NCBI RefSeq assembly: GCF_005048205.1
Contig: NZ_SUMF01000003.1
Coordinates: forward strand, 186,001-250,000
Length of the DNA: 64,000 nt
Direction of reading: 5' to 3'
From: Chitiniphilus eburneus
GTDB lineage: Bacteria > Pseudomonadota > Gammaproteobacteria > Burkholderiales > Chitinibacteraceae
The position numbers were made by a program, and so were the translations under genes. The notes under the pieces are model-generated. The model saw only the letters and a list, made by a program, of their open reading frames with translations. It was not told the origin of the DNA and searched no databases. Shown here piece by piece: positions 33,045 through 41,935 of this stretch. Position 1 is the first letter of the stretch. Each line of letters begins with the position of its first letter.

Positions 33045-34280
33045 ATGACTACCGCAACCTCCCCCCGACGTTCCTGGATTCCGCCCGGCTGGATGATCCT
33101 GCTGGGCATCCTCACCGCCATCGGCTCCGTATCGATCGATATGTACCTGCCGGCGTTCCCCGCGATTCAGCAGGGACTGCATACCACCACCGGCCAGGTA
33201 CAGCTCACGCTGACGGCGTTCTTCGTCGGCATGCTGAGCGGGCAATTGCTCTACGGGCCGCTTTCCGACCGCTTCGGACGACGCCCCCCACTGATCGGCG
33301 GGCTGATCATCTACATCATCGGCTCCGTGGGGTGCACGCTGGCCCAAAGCATCGAGGCACTGATGTTCTGGCGCCTGATCCAGGCACTCGGCGCGTGCTC
33401 CGGCATCGTGCTGGCACGAGCCATCGTGCGCGATCGCTGCGATCCGCGCGAAGCGGCACGCTCCTTCTCCACGCTGATGCTGATCATGGGCGTATCGCCG
33501 ATCCTGGCCCCCCTCTTGGGCGGCTATATCCTCCAGGTTTCGGATTGGCGCGTCGTGTTCGGGCTCAACGTACTGTTCGGCATCGGCTGCCTGATCGCCA
33601 CGGTGACGATGCTGCGCGAATCGCACACACCGCGCGCGGACGCCTCGCTGGGCCTGGGGCCGGTGTTCTCCAGCTTCGCCACGGTGCTGCGCGATCGCGA
33701 CTTCACCGTGCACGCCATCTCCGGAGGACTGGCACAGGCCGGCCTCTATACCTATCTGGCCGGCTCGCCCTTCGTACTGATCGAACTGTTCCACCTCAGC
33801 CCCAGCGCCTATGGCTGGGTGTTCTGCGCCAACTCGGTGGGCCTCATCGTTGCCAGCCAGGTCAACTCGGCCCTGCTCAAGGGCAGCGATATCCACACCA
33901 TGTTGCGACGCGGCCTGCTCGGCGTGATCGCTGGCGCGGCGTTGTTGATCGTGGCCGGCCTGAGTGGCGTCGCGGTCCTGCCGCTGTTGCTGGCCGGCAT
34001 CTTCGTGTTCATGACCTGCCTGGGCTTCGTCAATCCCAACGCGGCGGCGGCGTCGCTGGCCAACCATCCGGAACGCGCCGGCACCGCCTCGGCGCTGATG
34101 GGTACGCTTCAATACGGCCTGGCCACACTGGCCACGTTCGCCATGGGCGTGGTGCATGATGGCACGGCCCGACCATTTGCCTTCGGCATGGCCGCCTGCG
34201 GCCTGGCCGCATGGCTGGTGCTGCGCACGCTGGGCATCCGCCACACCGCGCCGCTGCAAACTGCCACGGCCACCTCGTAG
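33045..34280 (+). CDS. Bcr/CflA family drug exporter
   Basis: A 411-residue major facilitator with 12 predicted membrane helices and the motif GPLSDRFGRRPP between helices 2 and 3. TM1 contains SIDMYLPAFPAI, a Bcr/CflA hallmark, and helix 4 has ARAIVRDRCDP. Family members export bicyclomycin, chloramphenicol or sulphonamides, or cysteine/dipeptides; the substrate here is not known. Confidence 0.9.
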   Translation: MTTATSPRRSWIPPGWMILLGILTAIGSVSIDMYLPAFPAIQQGLHTTTGQVQLTLTAFFVGMLSGQLLYGPLSDRFGRRPPLIGGLIIYIIGSVGCTLAQSIEALMFWRLIQALGACSGIVLARAIVRDRCDPREAARSFSTLMLIMGVSPILAPLLGGYILQVSDWRVVFGLNVLFGIGCLIATVTMLRESHTPRADASLGLGPVFSSFATVLRDRDFTVHAISGGLAQAGLYTYLAGSPFVLIELFHLSPSAYGWVFCANSVGLIVASQVNSALLKGSDIHTMLRRGLLGVIAGAALLIVAGLSGVAVLPLLLAGIFVFMTCLGFVNPNAAAASLANHPERAGTASALMGTLQYGLATLATFAMGVVHDGTARPFAFGMAACGLAAWLVLRTLGIRHTAPLQTATATS

Positions 34281-34408
34281 CGGATAAGGCGCCGGGCAGG
34301 CGCTTTGTCGCTACGCCGCCCGGCCCGCCGCCGGCGCGCTATCCCAGCCGCCGGCCTTTCCTTTAGAATCGCTGGTTTGCATATCTTGCACATCCTCGCC
34401 GAGCGACC

Positions 34409-37039
34409 ATGAAATCCGCCGAGATCCGCCAGAAATTCCTCGACTTCTTTGCCTCGAAGGGCCACCAGATCGTGGCGTCGAGCAGCCTGATTCCCGCCAA
34501 CGATCCGACGCTGCTGTTCACCAACGCCGGCATGAACCAGTTCAAGGACGTGTTCCTCGGCTTCGACAAGCGCCCCTATACCCGCGCCACCACCAGCCAG
34601 AAGTGCGTACGCGCCGGCGGCAAGCACAACGATCTGGAAAACGTGGGCTATACCGCGCGCCACCATACCTTCTTTGAAATGCTGGGCAATTTCAGCTTTG
34701 GCGATTACTTCAAGGAAGACGCGATCAAGTACGCCTGGGAGTTCCTCACCAGCCCGCAATGGCTGGGGCTGCCCAAGGAAAAGCTGATGGTCACGGTGTA
34801 TGCCACCGATGACGAAGCCTACGACCTCTGGCACAAGCAGATCGGCGTGCCTGCGGAAAAGATCGTGCGCATCGGCGACAACAAGGGCGCGCCCTACGCC
34901 AGCGACAACTTCTGGACCATGGGCGACACCGGCCCGTGTGGCCCGTGTACCGAGATTTTCTACGACCACGGCGCGCATATCTGGGGCGGCCCCCCCGGAT
35001 CGGCCGAGGAAGACGGCGATCGTTTCATCGAAATCTGGAACAACGTGTTCATGCAGTTCAACCGGGACGAATCCGGCATGCTGCATCCGCTGCCCAAGCC
35101 CAGCGTCGACACGGGCATGGGCCTGGAACGCGTCTCGGCCGTGTTGCAACACGTGCACGCCAACTACGAGATCGACCTGTTCGTGGCGCTGCTCAAGGCG
35201 GCGGCCAAGGAAACCGGCGTGCCGTACAACCAGGACACCCCGTCGCTGAAGGTGATCGCCGATCACATCCGCGCGTGCTCGTTCCTGATCGCCGACGGCG
35301 TGATGCCCGCCAACGACGGCCGTGGCTACGTGCTGCGCCGGATCATCCGCCGCGCCATCCGCCACGGCTACAAGCTGGGCCAGAAGGGCCTGTTCTTCCA
35401 CAAGCTGGTGGGCGCGCTGGCCGCCGAGATGGGTGATGCCTATCCCGAACTGCGCATCCGCCAGGCCATCATCGAAGACGCGCTGCGCCAGGAAGAGGAA
35501 ATCTTCAGCCGCACGCTGGAAAACGGTATGTCGCTGCTGGACGAAGCCCTCGCCGGTGGCAAGACCGTGCTCGACGGCGCCACGGCCTTCAAGCTGTCCG
35601 ATACCTTCGGCTTTCCCATCGACCTGACCGCCGACGTCTGCCGCGAACGCAACGTCAGCGTGGACATGGAAGGCTACGAGCGCGCGCTGGATGCCCAGCG
35701 CAAGCAATCCAAGGCCGCCGGCGCCTTCAAGATGGCCGCCGGTCTGGCCTACGAAGGCGATGCGTCGTGCTTCCACGGCTACAGCGAGACCAGTCGCGAC
35801 GCCAAGGTGATCGCGCTCTACCGGGGCAACGAACCCGTTTCGCAACTGAACCAGGGTGAAGAAGGCGTGGTGGTGCTGGATCACACGCCGTTCTATGCCG
35901 AATCGGGCGGTCAGGCTGGCGACGTGGGCGAGATTTCCGCTGTCGGCGGCCTGAATGCGCTGTTCGACGTGACCGACACCCAGAAAGTGAAAGCCGACGT
36001 ATTCGGCCATCAGGGCAAACTGGCACGCGGCGCCCTCAAGGTGGGCGACGCCGTGACCGCCACCATCGACCTGCATCGCCGCCACGCCACCCAGCGGAAC
36101 CACAGCGCCACCCACTTGCTGCACTCCGCGCTGCGCGAAGTGCTGGGCACGCATGTCGAACAAAAGGGTTCGCTGGTGACGCATGAGCGCACCCGTTTCG
36201 ACTTCAGCCATCCCAAGGCGGTCACCGCCGAAGAACTGGCACGGATCGAAGCGCTGGTAAACCACGCCATCATGCACAACCACGCGGTGGACGTTGCCCA
36301 CATGAGCTACGACGACGCCATCAAGGCCGGCGCCATGGCGCTGTTCGGCGAAAAATACGGCGACGAAGTGCGTGTGTTGAAGATGGGCGATTTCTCCACC
36401 GAACTGTGCGGCGGCACCCACGTCGGCCGCACCGGCGACATCGGCTTCTTCAAGATCGTGGCGGAAGGCGGCGTGGCCGCTGGCGTGCGCCGGGTAGAAG
36501 CCGTCACCGGCGAAGGCGCCCTGGCCGCGGTGCAGAGCGCCGACGCCGAACTGAAGGCCGCGGCCGCGATCGCCCAGGCGCAACCGGGCGAATTGCTGGC
36601 CAAGCTGGAAAAGATCCAGGACAACGCCCGCGCGCTGGAAAAGGAACTCGCCAAGCTCAAGGGCCAACTGGCCGCGAGCAAGGGGGATGAGCTCGCCGAC
36701 AGTGCCGTCGAAATCAACGGCGCCAGGGTGCTCGCCGCCGAATTGCCTGGCGCCGACAACACCGCCCTGCGCGAAACGATGGACAAGCTGAAGGACAAGC
36801 TGGGTAGCGCCGCTATCGTGCTGGCCGCCGTCAACGACGGCAAGGTCGCGCTGGTGGCCGGCGTCACCGCCGACCTTACCGGCAAGGTGAAGGCCGGCGA
36901 GCTGGTCAACTTCGTGGCACAGCAGATCGGTGGCAAGGGCGGCGGCCGGCCGGACATGGCCCAGGCCGGCGGCACCCAGCCGGAAAACCTCGCCACGGCC
37001 CTCGCCGGTGTGCAAGGCTGGGTGGGCGCCAAGCTGTAA
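34409..37039 (+). CDS. alaS: alanyl-tRNA synthetase
   Basis: 876-residue enzyme charging tRNA-Ala. Class II core at the N-terminus ([20 protein letters not shown] region), editing domain with the zinc-binding [16 protein letters not shown] and [13 protein letters not shown] motifs, and a C-terminal DHHA1 oligomerisation domain (about 755-876, [11 protein letters not shown]). A possible -10 TAGAAT lies at 34364. Confidence 0.98.
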   Translation: MKSAEIRQKFLDFFASKGHQIVASSSLIPANDPTLLFTNAGMNQFKDVFLGFDKRPYTRATTSQKCVRAGGKHNDLENVGYTARHHTFFEMLGNFSFGDYFKEDAIKYAWEFLTSPQWLGLPKEKLMVTVYATDDEAYDLWHKQIGVPAEKIVRIGDNKGAPYASDNFWTMGDTGPCGPCTEIFYDHGAHIWGGPPGSAEEDGDRFIEIWNNVFMQFNRDESGMLHPLPKPSVDTGMGLERVSAVLQHVHANYEIDLFVALLKAAAKETGVPYNQDTPSLKVIADHIRACSFLIADGVMPANDGRGYVLRRIIRRAIRHGYKLGQKGLFFHKLVGALAAEMGDAYPELRIRQAIIEDALRQEEEIFSRTLENGMSLLDEALAGGKTVLDGATAFKLSDTFGFPIDLTADVCRERNVSVDMEGYERALDAQRKQSKAAGAFKMAAGLAYEGDASCFHGYSETSRDAKVIALYRGNEPVSQLNQGEEGVVVLDHTPFYAESGGQAGDVGEISAVGGLNALFDVTDTQKVKADVFGHQGKLARGALKVGDAVTATIDLHRRHATQRNHSATHLLHSALREVLGTHVEQKGSLVTHERTRFDFSHPKAVTAEELARIEALVNHAIMHNHAVDVAHMSYDDAIKAGAMALFGEKYGDEVRVLKMGDFSTELCGGTHVGRTGDIGFFKIVAEGGVAAGVRRVEAVTGEGALAAVQSADAELKAAAAIAQAQPGELLAKLEKIQDNARALEKELAKLKGQLAASKGDELADSAVEINGARVLAAELPGADNTALRETMDKLKDKLGSAAIVLAAVNDGKVALVAGVTADLTGKVKAGELVNFVAQQIGGKGGGRPDMAQAGGTQPENLATALAGVQGWVGAKL

Positions 37040-37057
37040 TCGCCCTCGTGACGCAGC

Positions 37058-37085
37058 AACGGCTGGCCTTGTGCCAGCCGTTTTT
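37058..37085 (+). terminator. terminator after alaS
   Basis: Ten-base stem AACGGCTGGC/GCCAGCCGTT with a five-base loop and a following T run, immediately before the DUF1653 gene. Confidence 0.85.
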
Positions 37086-37097
37086 CCTGGAGGATGC

Positions 37098-37352
37098 ATG
37101 ACCGAACGCCCCGCTTTTGCCCTTGGCCGTTACCGGCATTACAAAGGCAACGATTACGATGCCATCGACCTCGTCCGGCACAGCGAAACCTGCGAATGGA
37201 TGGTGCTTTATCGCGCGCGCTATGGCGACTGCGGGTTATGGGTCCGGCCATTGGCGATGTTCACCGAACACGTCGTCATCGACGGCATCGCCCGTCCACG
37301 CTTCGCCCTGCTGCATGCCGGCGAGGATCATTCACCGCCGACGCCGGACTAG
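37098..37352 (+). CDS. DUF1653 domain protein
   Basis: An 84-residue protein with the DUF1653 pattern GRYRHYKGNDYDAIDLVRHSET...VLYRARYGDCGLWVRPLAMF. Function is unknown; members are common small cytosolic proteins. ATG at 37098 has GGAGG at 37089-37093, partly inside the alaS terminator region, so some read-through from alaS is possible. Confidence 0.85.
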   Translation: MTERPAFALGRYRHYKGNDYDAIDLVRHSETCEWMVLYRARYGDCGLWVRPLAMFTEHVVIDGIARPRFALLHAGEDHSPPTPD

Positions 37353-37378
37353 CCAAACGCGCGCTTTCCCCCTAGAAT
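37350..37378 (+). promoter_or_regulatory. predicted promoter of tRNA-Gly
   Basis: TAGCCA (37350-37355) and TAGAAT (37373-37378) with a 17-base spacer, ending 10 bases before the tRNA. Consensus match is moderate. Confidence 0.45.
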
Positions 37379-37388
37379 GCGTGGCTCT

Positions 37389-37462
37389 GCGGGCGTCGTA
37401 TAATGGCAATACCCTAGCTTCCCAAGCTAGAGCCGTGGGTTCGATTCCCATCGCCCGCTCCA
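37389..37462 (+). tRNA. tRNA-Gly(CCC)
   Basis: A complete 74-base cloverleaf with acceptor stem GCGGGCG/CGCCCGC, anticodon arm CTAGC-TTCCCAA-GCTAG giving anticodon CCC, T arm GTGGG-TTCGATT-CCCAT and encoded CCA. It reads GGG codons. Its 3' end is repeated at 63.1 kb and the following 2 kb look like an old integration site. Confidence 0.97.
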
Positions 37463-37472
37463 GGACACAGCA

Positions 37473-37512
37473 GCGCTCGGCGTCGTTAGACGACTCCGGG
37501 CGCTTTGTTTTT
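37473..37512 (+). terminator. terminator of tRNA-Gly
   Basis: A 13-base imperfect stem beginning GCGCTCGG and ending CCGGGCGC, five-base loop, then TTTGTTTTT. A diverged copy follows the tRNA fragment at 63152. Confidence 0.8.
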
Positions 37513-37793
37513 GCGGGTTCCGGCCATGTTGCAGCCGCCCAGCATCGCCAACTGGCGCCTCTTGTTTCGCGCGAAATTCGCACCGGATTCGCACGCACCA
37601 AACAAGGATAACTGTCACCTGCCATGCTAAACATCGCTGCGGCTACACCGCCGCAGAGCCAGCATCGTTGCAATCGCAACCCTGGCCGTCGTTGACTCCC
37701 TGGAGCACGGCCCCCGTGTGGACTTGACCTTTCGAGCCCCGGGACTTCCCAAACAGAAGTCCCGACTTGTCGGGGCACCCCCAGGGAGGCCAC
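37513..37793. other. gap between tRNA-Gly and HNH gene
   Basis: No convincing gene. It contains a short inverted repeat, GGGACTT...AAGTCCC (about 37741-37765), just upstream of the HNH gene, which could be a regulatory or terminator-like hairpin. Open frames here are read-throughs of the tRNA. Confidence 0.4.
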
Positions 37794-38174
37794 ATGCCCA
37801 CTGCGATTCAACGTCACCGCCATCAAGCATTTCAGACCCAATCCCAACGCTGCTTTTACTGCGGCGCTCCGATGTGGGAAACCGACCCAAGCAAATTCGC
37901 GGCACACTTCCGGCTAAGCATCGCCGAAGCAGGCCACTTTCGCTGCACTGCCGAGCACCTGGTAGCGCGCAAGGATGGCGGAAAAAACATCGGAGCAAAC
38001 ATCTCTGCGGCTTGCCTGTTCTGCAACCGCACTCGCCATCGAGCTGCAAACGCTCTTCCTTCCGAGCAATTTCAGAAAAAGGTACGACAACGTTTAAAGC
38101 AGGGAAAGTGGCACCCTCCGCATATTTTGTTGGCGCTTCATATGGGTATTTCAAATAGGCCCTCCGAAGAGTAA
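37794..38174 (+). CDS. HNH endonuclease family protein
   Basis: A 126-residue protein with a zinc-ribbon HNH fold: Cys20/Cys23 (CFYCG), CTAEHLVARKDGG with the central His55, and NISAACLFCNRTRH with Cys74/Cys77. Such small HNH proteins are typical of mobile DNA. ATG at 37794 has AGGGAGG upstream. It is the first gene after tRNA-Gly and is followed by its own terminator. Whether it cuts DNA in defence, in mobility or as a toxin cannot be told. Confidence 0.85.
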   Translation: MPTAIQRHRHQAFQTQSQRCFYCGAPMWETDPSKFAAHFRLSIAEAGHFRCTAEHLVARKDGGKNIGANISAACLFCNRTRHRAANALPSEQFQKKVRQRLKQGKWHPPHILLALHMGISNRPSEE

Positions 38175-38179
38175 GCACG

Positions 38180-38210
38180 AAAAGCCCAGCCATAGCCGGG
38201 CTTTTTCTTT
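38180..38210 (+). terminator. terminator after HNH gene
   Basis: Ten-base stem AAAGCCCAGC/GCCGGGCTTT with one mismatch, loop CATA, then TTTCTTT. Located just after the HNH stop. Confidence 0.85.
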
Positions 38211-38299
38211 GCTGCACATTGACGCCTACACGAATATGCGACGTCATTAAGCTAGCGCCTAAAGCTGCCCAGAAAACAACAAGCACTAGCCGAGGGGCT

Positions 38300-38467
38300 C
38301 TTCTTTCGGCGGGTGAGAATGTCCTCTGGATGGCGAACCAGCTCGGCCACTTGAGCACAGGGATGATGATCAAAACGGACAGACAGTGGATACCGGGCCG
38401 CGGAGCAAAAGCAGGACACACCCCGGTTGAAGACTGGAGCATCGATGGCGAGAAATTCGCACGGTGA
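38300..38467 (+). pseudogene. tyrosine recombinase (phage-type integrase), C-terminal remnant
   Basis: The frame reads LLSAGENVLWMANQLGHL then STGMMIKTDRQWIPG, which matches the C-terminal block of tyrosine integrases (typical form LSAGENP.WVA.QMGH...GM..K.YGRWIP). The conserved His of the LGH box is present, but the nucleophile Tyr of the KTYGRWIP-like box is replaced (KTDRQWIP), and no upstream part of the protein is found. It is therefore a dead fragment. Its place next to tRNA-Gly marks a former integration. Confidence 0.7.
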
Positions 38468-38575
38468 TCGCACGAAGATTACGGGCATTTTGTTTTTTGC
38501 GGGTTTTGGCGCGATACTTTGGCGTTTTGTGTATCGCCCTGCCTGCCGCCCCCCTCCCGCACGCGGAAATCTGGA

Positions 38576-38872
38576 TTGAAACCGACTGAATATCTTGAAT
38601 TGATCCTGATGGGTGTGCCGGCTGGAATGCTTGCACTTGCAGTCCTCTCCGGCGAAGAACGCACCGCCATCCGAACAGAGGTAGCTCGCCTGTGCCTCTC
38701 GTTTGGACTGTGCTCGTTGATCGCAATAGGTTTCACGTTCCTTGCGCCTGAAGGCTGGGCGGGTGGACGGATCCCGTTCGGGATGGCAGCCTTGGGGCTA
38801 CCCGCTTTTCCCGTCGGGCTGCTTCTTTTTCTTTACGAAAGACTCCGAACCTATTTACGGCACCCTCGTTAA
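38576..38872 (+). CDS. small membrane protein of unknown function
   Basis: About 98 residues from a TTG at 38576 (GGAA upstream) or 87 from ATG at 38609. Three hydrophobic segments are seen (LILMGVPAGMLALAVL, LCSLIAIGFTFLA, ALGLPAFPVGLLLFLY). I do not recognise a family. The stop is two bases before the ATG of the WapI-like immunity gene, so the two are one unit; small membrane proteins also accompany immunity genes at 60622 and 62433. Confidence 0.55.
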   Translation: MKPTEYLELILMGVPAGMLALAVLSGEERTAIRTEVARLCLSFGLCSLIAIGFTFLAPEGWAGGRIPFGMAALGLPAFPVGLLLFLYERLRTYLRHPR

Positions 38873-38874
38873 AC

Positions 38875-39318
38875 ATGGCACTTAGATTGATCAACTCAGC
38901 GCGACTGACCACCGTCCAGATCGATGCGATGTCTTATCAGTTTCCTCAATCGCTGGACGAATGGGATGGCAATTGGCTATGCATTACGGGCTCGATCGAA
39001 GCCGCCGAGGGTGCATGGAAATTTCGGGACCCTTGCCTCACCACATTTGAGCTGGAAGAGCTTGCCAATTGGTTTACTAACCTTGAAAGCGAAAAGCGGC
39101 CATGCTTTTTCACTGAGCCATGCATTCATTTTCGAGTCGTATCGTCCCCAGCCCCTGGGCTGGAGCTGGTGCTGTCTCATGAATGTGCTCCACCCTGGCA
39201 AACAGGTGAGGATCGTTTGGATGGCTGGGCATTGTTTTTCCCGTTTTCGGAAAACAGCCCCACCGAAATGAAGGCAACAAAAGCCATCATGGAGCGCTTT
39301 CCTGTCCGCAACCGGTAA
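38875..39318 (+). CDS. WapI-family-like immunity protein, orphan
   Basis: 147 residues. The pattern MSYQFPQSLDEWDGNWLCIT, then GAWKFRDPCLTTFELEELANWF and CFFTEPCIHFRV, is that of the WapI-type immunity family that neutralises C-terminal toxins of Rhs/WapA proteins. No toxin gene is next to it, so it is an orphan, possibly kept as protection against rivals. Lower GC than neighbours and position behind tRNA-Gly support transfer. Confidence 0.65.
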   Translation: MALRLINSARLTTVQIDAMSYQFPQSLDEWDGNWLCITGSIEAAEGAWKFRDPCLTTFELEELANWFTNLESEKRPCFFTEPCIHFRVVSSPAPGLELVLSHECAPPWQTGEDRLDGWALFFPFSENSPTEMKATKAIMERFPVRNR

Positions 39319-39373
39319 TCCCCTGCCCCCAGGCATCAGCCACGCAGCGCTTCGCACCACTTCCACCGAGAAC

Positions 39374-40234
39374 TCAGCAGTAGCTGAGAAACCGCTCCAG
39401 CGCCTTCGAAACATGCTTCTGCCGATGGTGGATCAGATAAAGCGGCCTGACCAGCCCTGGTTCAGCCAATGGGATCTGCACCAGCCGGCCGTCCTGCAAT
39501 GGCTCTTCGATCACCTTGCGCGACAGGCAACTGATCCCCAACCCATACCGTACGGCATGCTTGATTGCTTCGGAATTGCCCAACTCCATCACCAGGTTGA
39601 ACTGCGGCAATTTCGAGAGCAAGGCGTGCTCCAGCACTTCGCGGGTACCTGAGCCGGTTTCCCGCAATATCCAGGGCGCTTTGGATAGTGTTTCCAGGGT
39701 GGCGGGCTGCGTGACGATGGGATGATCCGGCGCGGCGAAGATCACCAGCTCGTCGTCTTTCCAGGCCTGGGTCAGTACTTCCGGCATGTGGCATGGGCCT
39801 TCGATAAAGCCCATGTCCGCCTTGAACTCCGCAACGGCCTGGATGACATCGCGGCTATTGCCGACATGCAGTTCCAGGGGAATCCGTGGGAAATCGAGGC
39901 GATAGCGGGCAATCGCCTTCGGTAACAGGTAGTTGCCGATGGTGCTGCTCGCGGCAATTTTCAGCGCGCCGCCATCCCTGACAAAAAGCTGTTCGATCTC
40001 GCCGGCACGTTCCAGCAATGCAAGCGCCTTGGGGTAAAGCAGGCGTGCGTATTCGTTGACCACCAGCCGCTTGCCCACGCGATCGAACAATTTCACATCC
40101 AACTGATGCTCAAGTTCGGACAGCGCCGCGCTCACAGCGGATTGCGACAAGGCCAGCGTGGCCGAGGCCTGCGTGGTGGAGCCACTCTTCAGCACTTCGA
40201 CGAAGACGGCGAGCTGGCGCAGGGTGATATGCAT
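39374..40234 (-). CDS. LysR family regulator, YeiE-like
   Basis: 286 residues from ATG at 40234 ([20 protein letters not shown]). The helix-turn-helix and the [22 protein letters not shown] segments resemble YeiE/CysB-like LysR regulators. It is divergent from the YeiH-type exporter at 40562, the same pairing as yeiE-yeiH in enterobacteria. An in-frame start at 40426 adds non-conserved residues. Confidence 0.85.
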   Translation of the reverse strand: MHITLRQLAVFVEVLKSGSTTQASATLALSQSAVSAALSELEHQLDVKLFDRVGKRLVVNEYARLLYPKALALLERAGEIEQLFVRDGGALKIAASSTIGNYLLPKAIARYRLDFPRIPLELHVGNSRDVIQAVAEFKADMGFIEGPCHMPEVLTQAWKDDELVIFAAPDHPIVTQPATLETLSKAPWILRETGSGTREVLEHALLSKLPQFNLVMELGNSEAIKHAVRYGLGISCLSRKVIEEPLQDGRLVQIPLAEPGLVRPLYLIHHRQKHVSKALERFLSYC

Positions 40235-40561
40235 GCTGTTCTCCGCAAGGTACCGCTGACAAACCTGGCTGGCCGCGTCGTGCCGACGTGCCGAACCTTC
40301 ACTGACCGTATGACTTGCATTGCCCGCCAGCGGGAAAAAGTCCGGTCGATCGCTTTTCGGGGTGTTTCCAACCGCTTGCCCAGACCTCTCACCAGAGTGG
40401 TGATTGGCAGCTACAAGCCGCGCCATTGCTGGATTCCTGCCTTGGCGTGGTCATGCCATCCTATCACTTATACCGGTTAGGCATAAACATATAATCAATT
40501 TCACTAATGAAGGGGTGGGGCGTAGCCTCAAGGCATCCGATTCACAGCTTTGGTTACTCAC

Positions 40562-41677
40562 ATGGACTCCACCACCGTCATAGGATCGAAGGACCCCACC
40601 TTCCAACTCAGCGCTAAGCTGCAGTCACTCAACCAATACTTGCCCGGCCTGCTACTGGTGGGCGCCATCACCGCGCTATCGGTATGGGCTGGCGATATTC
40701 CCTGGGTGGCCAATCTGGGCCTGGGCGCGCTGACACTGGCCATCGCGGTCGGCATCGTGGCCGGCAATACGCTGTATCGCCCGATCGCCCCGCAATGCGC
40801 GGCTGGCGTGCATTTCTCCAAGCAGACGCTGCTGCGCCTGGGCATCATCCTTTACGGCTTTCGCCTCACCTTCCAACAGATTGCGGATGTCGGCACCGCC
40901 GGTATCGTGATCGATCTGCTGACGCTCAGCTCCACCTTCCTGATGGCGTTCTGGGTGGGCCGCAAGGTGTTCCACCTGGACGACCAGACGGTGATGCTGA
41001 TCGGCGCCGGCAGCAGCATCTGCGGCGCGGCGGCGGTAATGGCCACCGAGCCGGTGGTCAAGGCCGATGCCAGCAAGGTCGCCGTGGCCGTGTCCACGGT
41101 GGTGATCTTCGGCACCATCGCCATCTTTCTCTACCCCTGGCTGTACCAGCTCAACCTGACGCACCAATGGCTGGCGACCACGCCGCAACGCTACGGCGTC
41201 TACATCGGCTCGACGGTGCAGGAAGTGGCACAGGTGGTCGCGGCCGGGCGTGCGATCAGTGATGACGCCGGCAACGCGGCGGTGATCGCCAAGATGATCC
41301 GGGTGATGATGCTGGCACCGTTCCTGCTGCTGCTCGCCAACTACCTGGCACGGCGCGGCAACAAGGCCACGCGGGGCGACAGCGCTGTCGCAAAGCAGGA
41401 AAAGGCGCCAATCACCATTCCCTGGTTCGCCATCATCTTCATCGCGGTAGCCGCCTTCAATTCACTGCACCTGCTGCCGCAAGCCGTGGTCAACCAGTTG
41501 ATCACGCTCGACACGGTGCTGCTGTCGATGGCAATGGCGGCGCTGGGCCTGACCACCCACATCAGTGCGATCCGCCAGGCGGGGGTCAAGCCGATCCTGC
41601 TCGCCACCCTGCTGTTCGGCTGGATGCTGCTCGGTGGCGCACTGATCAACCACCTGATCAACGGCCTGCTGCTCTGA
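40562..41677 (+). CDS. YeiH family putative sulphate exporter
   Basis: A 371-residue integral membrane protein with about ten helices of the UPF0324/YeiH family. Typical segments are [21 protein letters not shown] and [19 protein letters not shown]. Members are thought to export sulphate or sulphite-related anions; the evidence is mostly genetic context. The YeiE-like regulator upstream supports sulphite/sulphate-linked control. Confidence 0.85.
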   Translation: MDSTTVIGSKDPTFQLSAKLQSLNQYLPGLLLVGAITALSVWAGDIPWVANLGLGALTLAIAVGIVAGNTLYRPIAPQCAAGVHFSKQTLLRLGIILYGFRLTFQQIADVGTAGIVIDLLTLSSTFLMAFWVGRKVFHLDDQTVMLIGAGSSICGAAAVMATEPVVKADASKVAVAVSTVVIFGTIAIFLYPWLYQLNLTHQWLATTPQRYGVYIGSTVQEVAQVVAAGRAISDDAGNAAVIAKMIRVMMLAPFLLLLANYLARRGNKATRGDSAVAKQEKAPITIPWFAIIFIAVAAFNSLHLLPQAVVNQLITLDTVLLSMAMAALGLTTHISAIRQAGVKPILLATLLFGWMLLGGALINHLINGLLL

Positions 41678-41935
41678 AGCAACCCGCCAGACGGAACAGG
41701 CATCAAGCGCGGCGCGGCCCTTTACCTGGGCCGCGCGGCTCGTTCCAGGGCCGCTACGCCTCACGATTCGCCATGACCACCCCTGCTTCGGGCTCCACCA
41801 TTTCTTTTTGATACAGACAGCAAACTGCCTTTCATCCAGTCATGTTTGTTCAGCCTTGAACAAGGTTTATATCGGATACGCGGGTCAATCGGCGCACCAG
41901 TGTCGATGCCCCGCATTCCTCACCGGAGAACCGAC
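41678..41935. other. intergenic region after the YeiH-type gene
   Basis: No gene is seen. A strong GC hairpin, GCGCGGCCC/GGGCCGCGC (41712-41736), lacks a T run, so it may stabilise mRNA ends or terminate weakly. Confidence 0.4.

Noticed and set aside
34109..37099. 996-residue minus-strand frame opposite alaS
   Set aside because: alaS is unmistakable on the plus strand; the reverse frame has no recognisable motif.
41712..41736. Terminator after the YeiH-type exporter gene
   Set aside because: The stem is strong but there is no T run on either side; kept only as a note in the gap entry.
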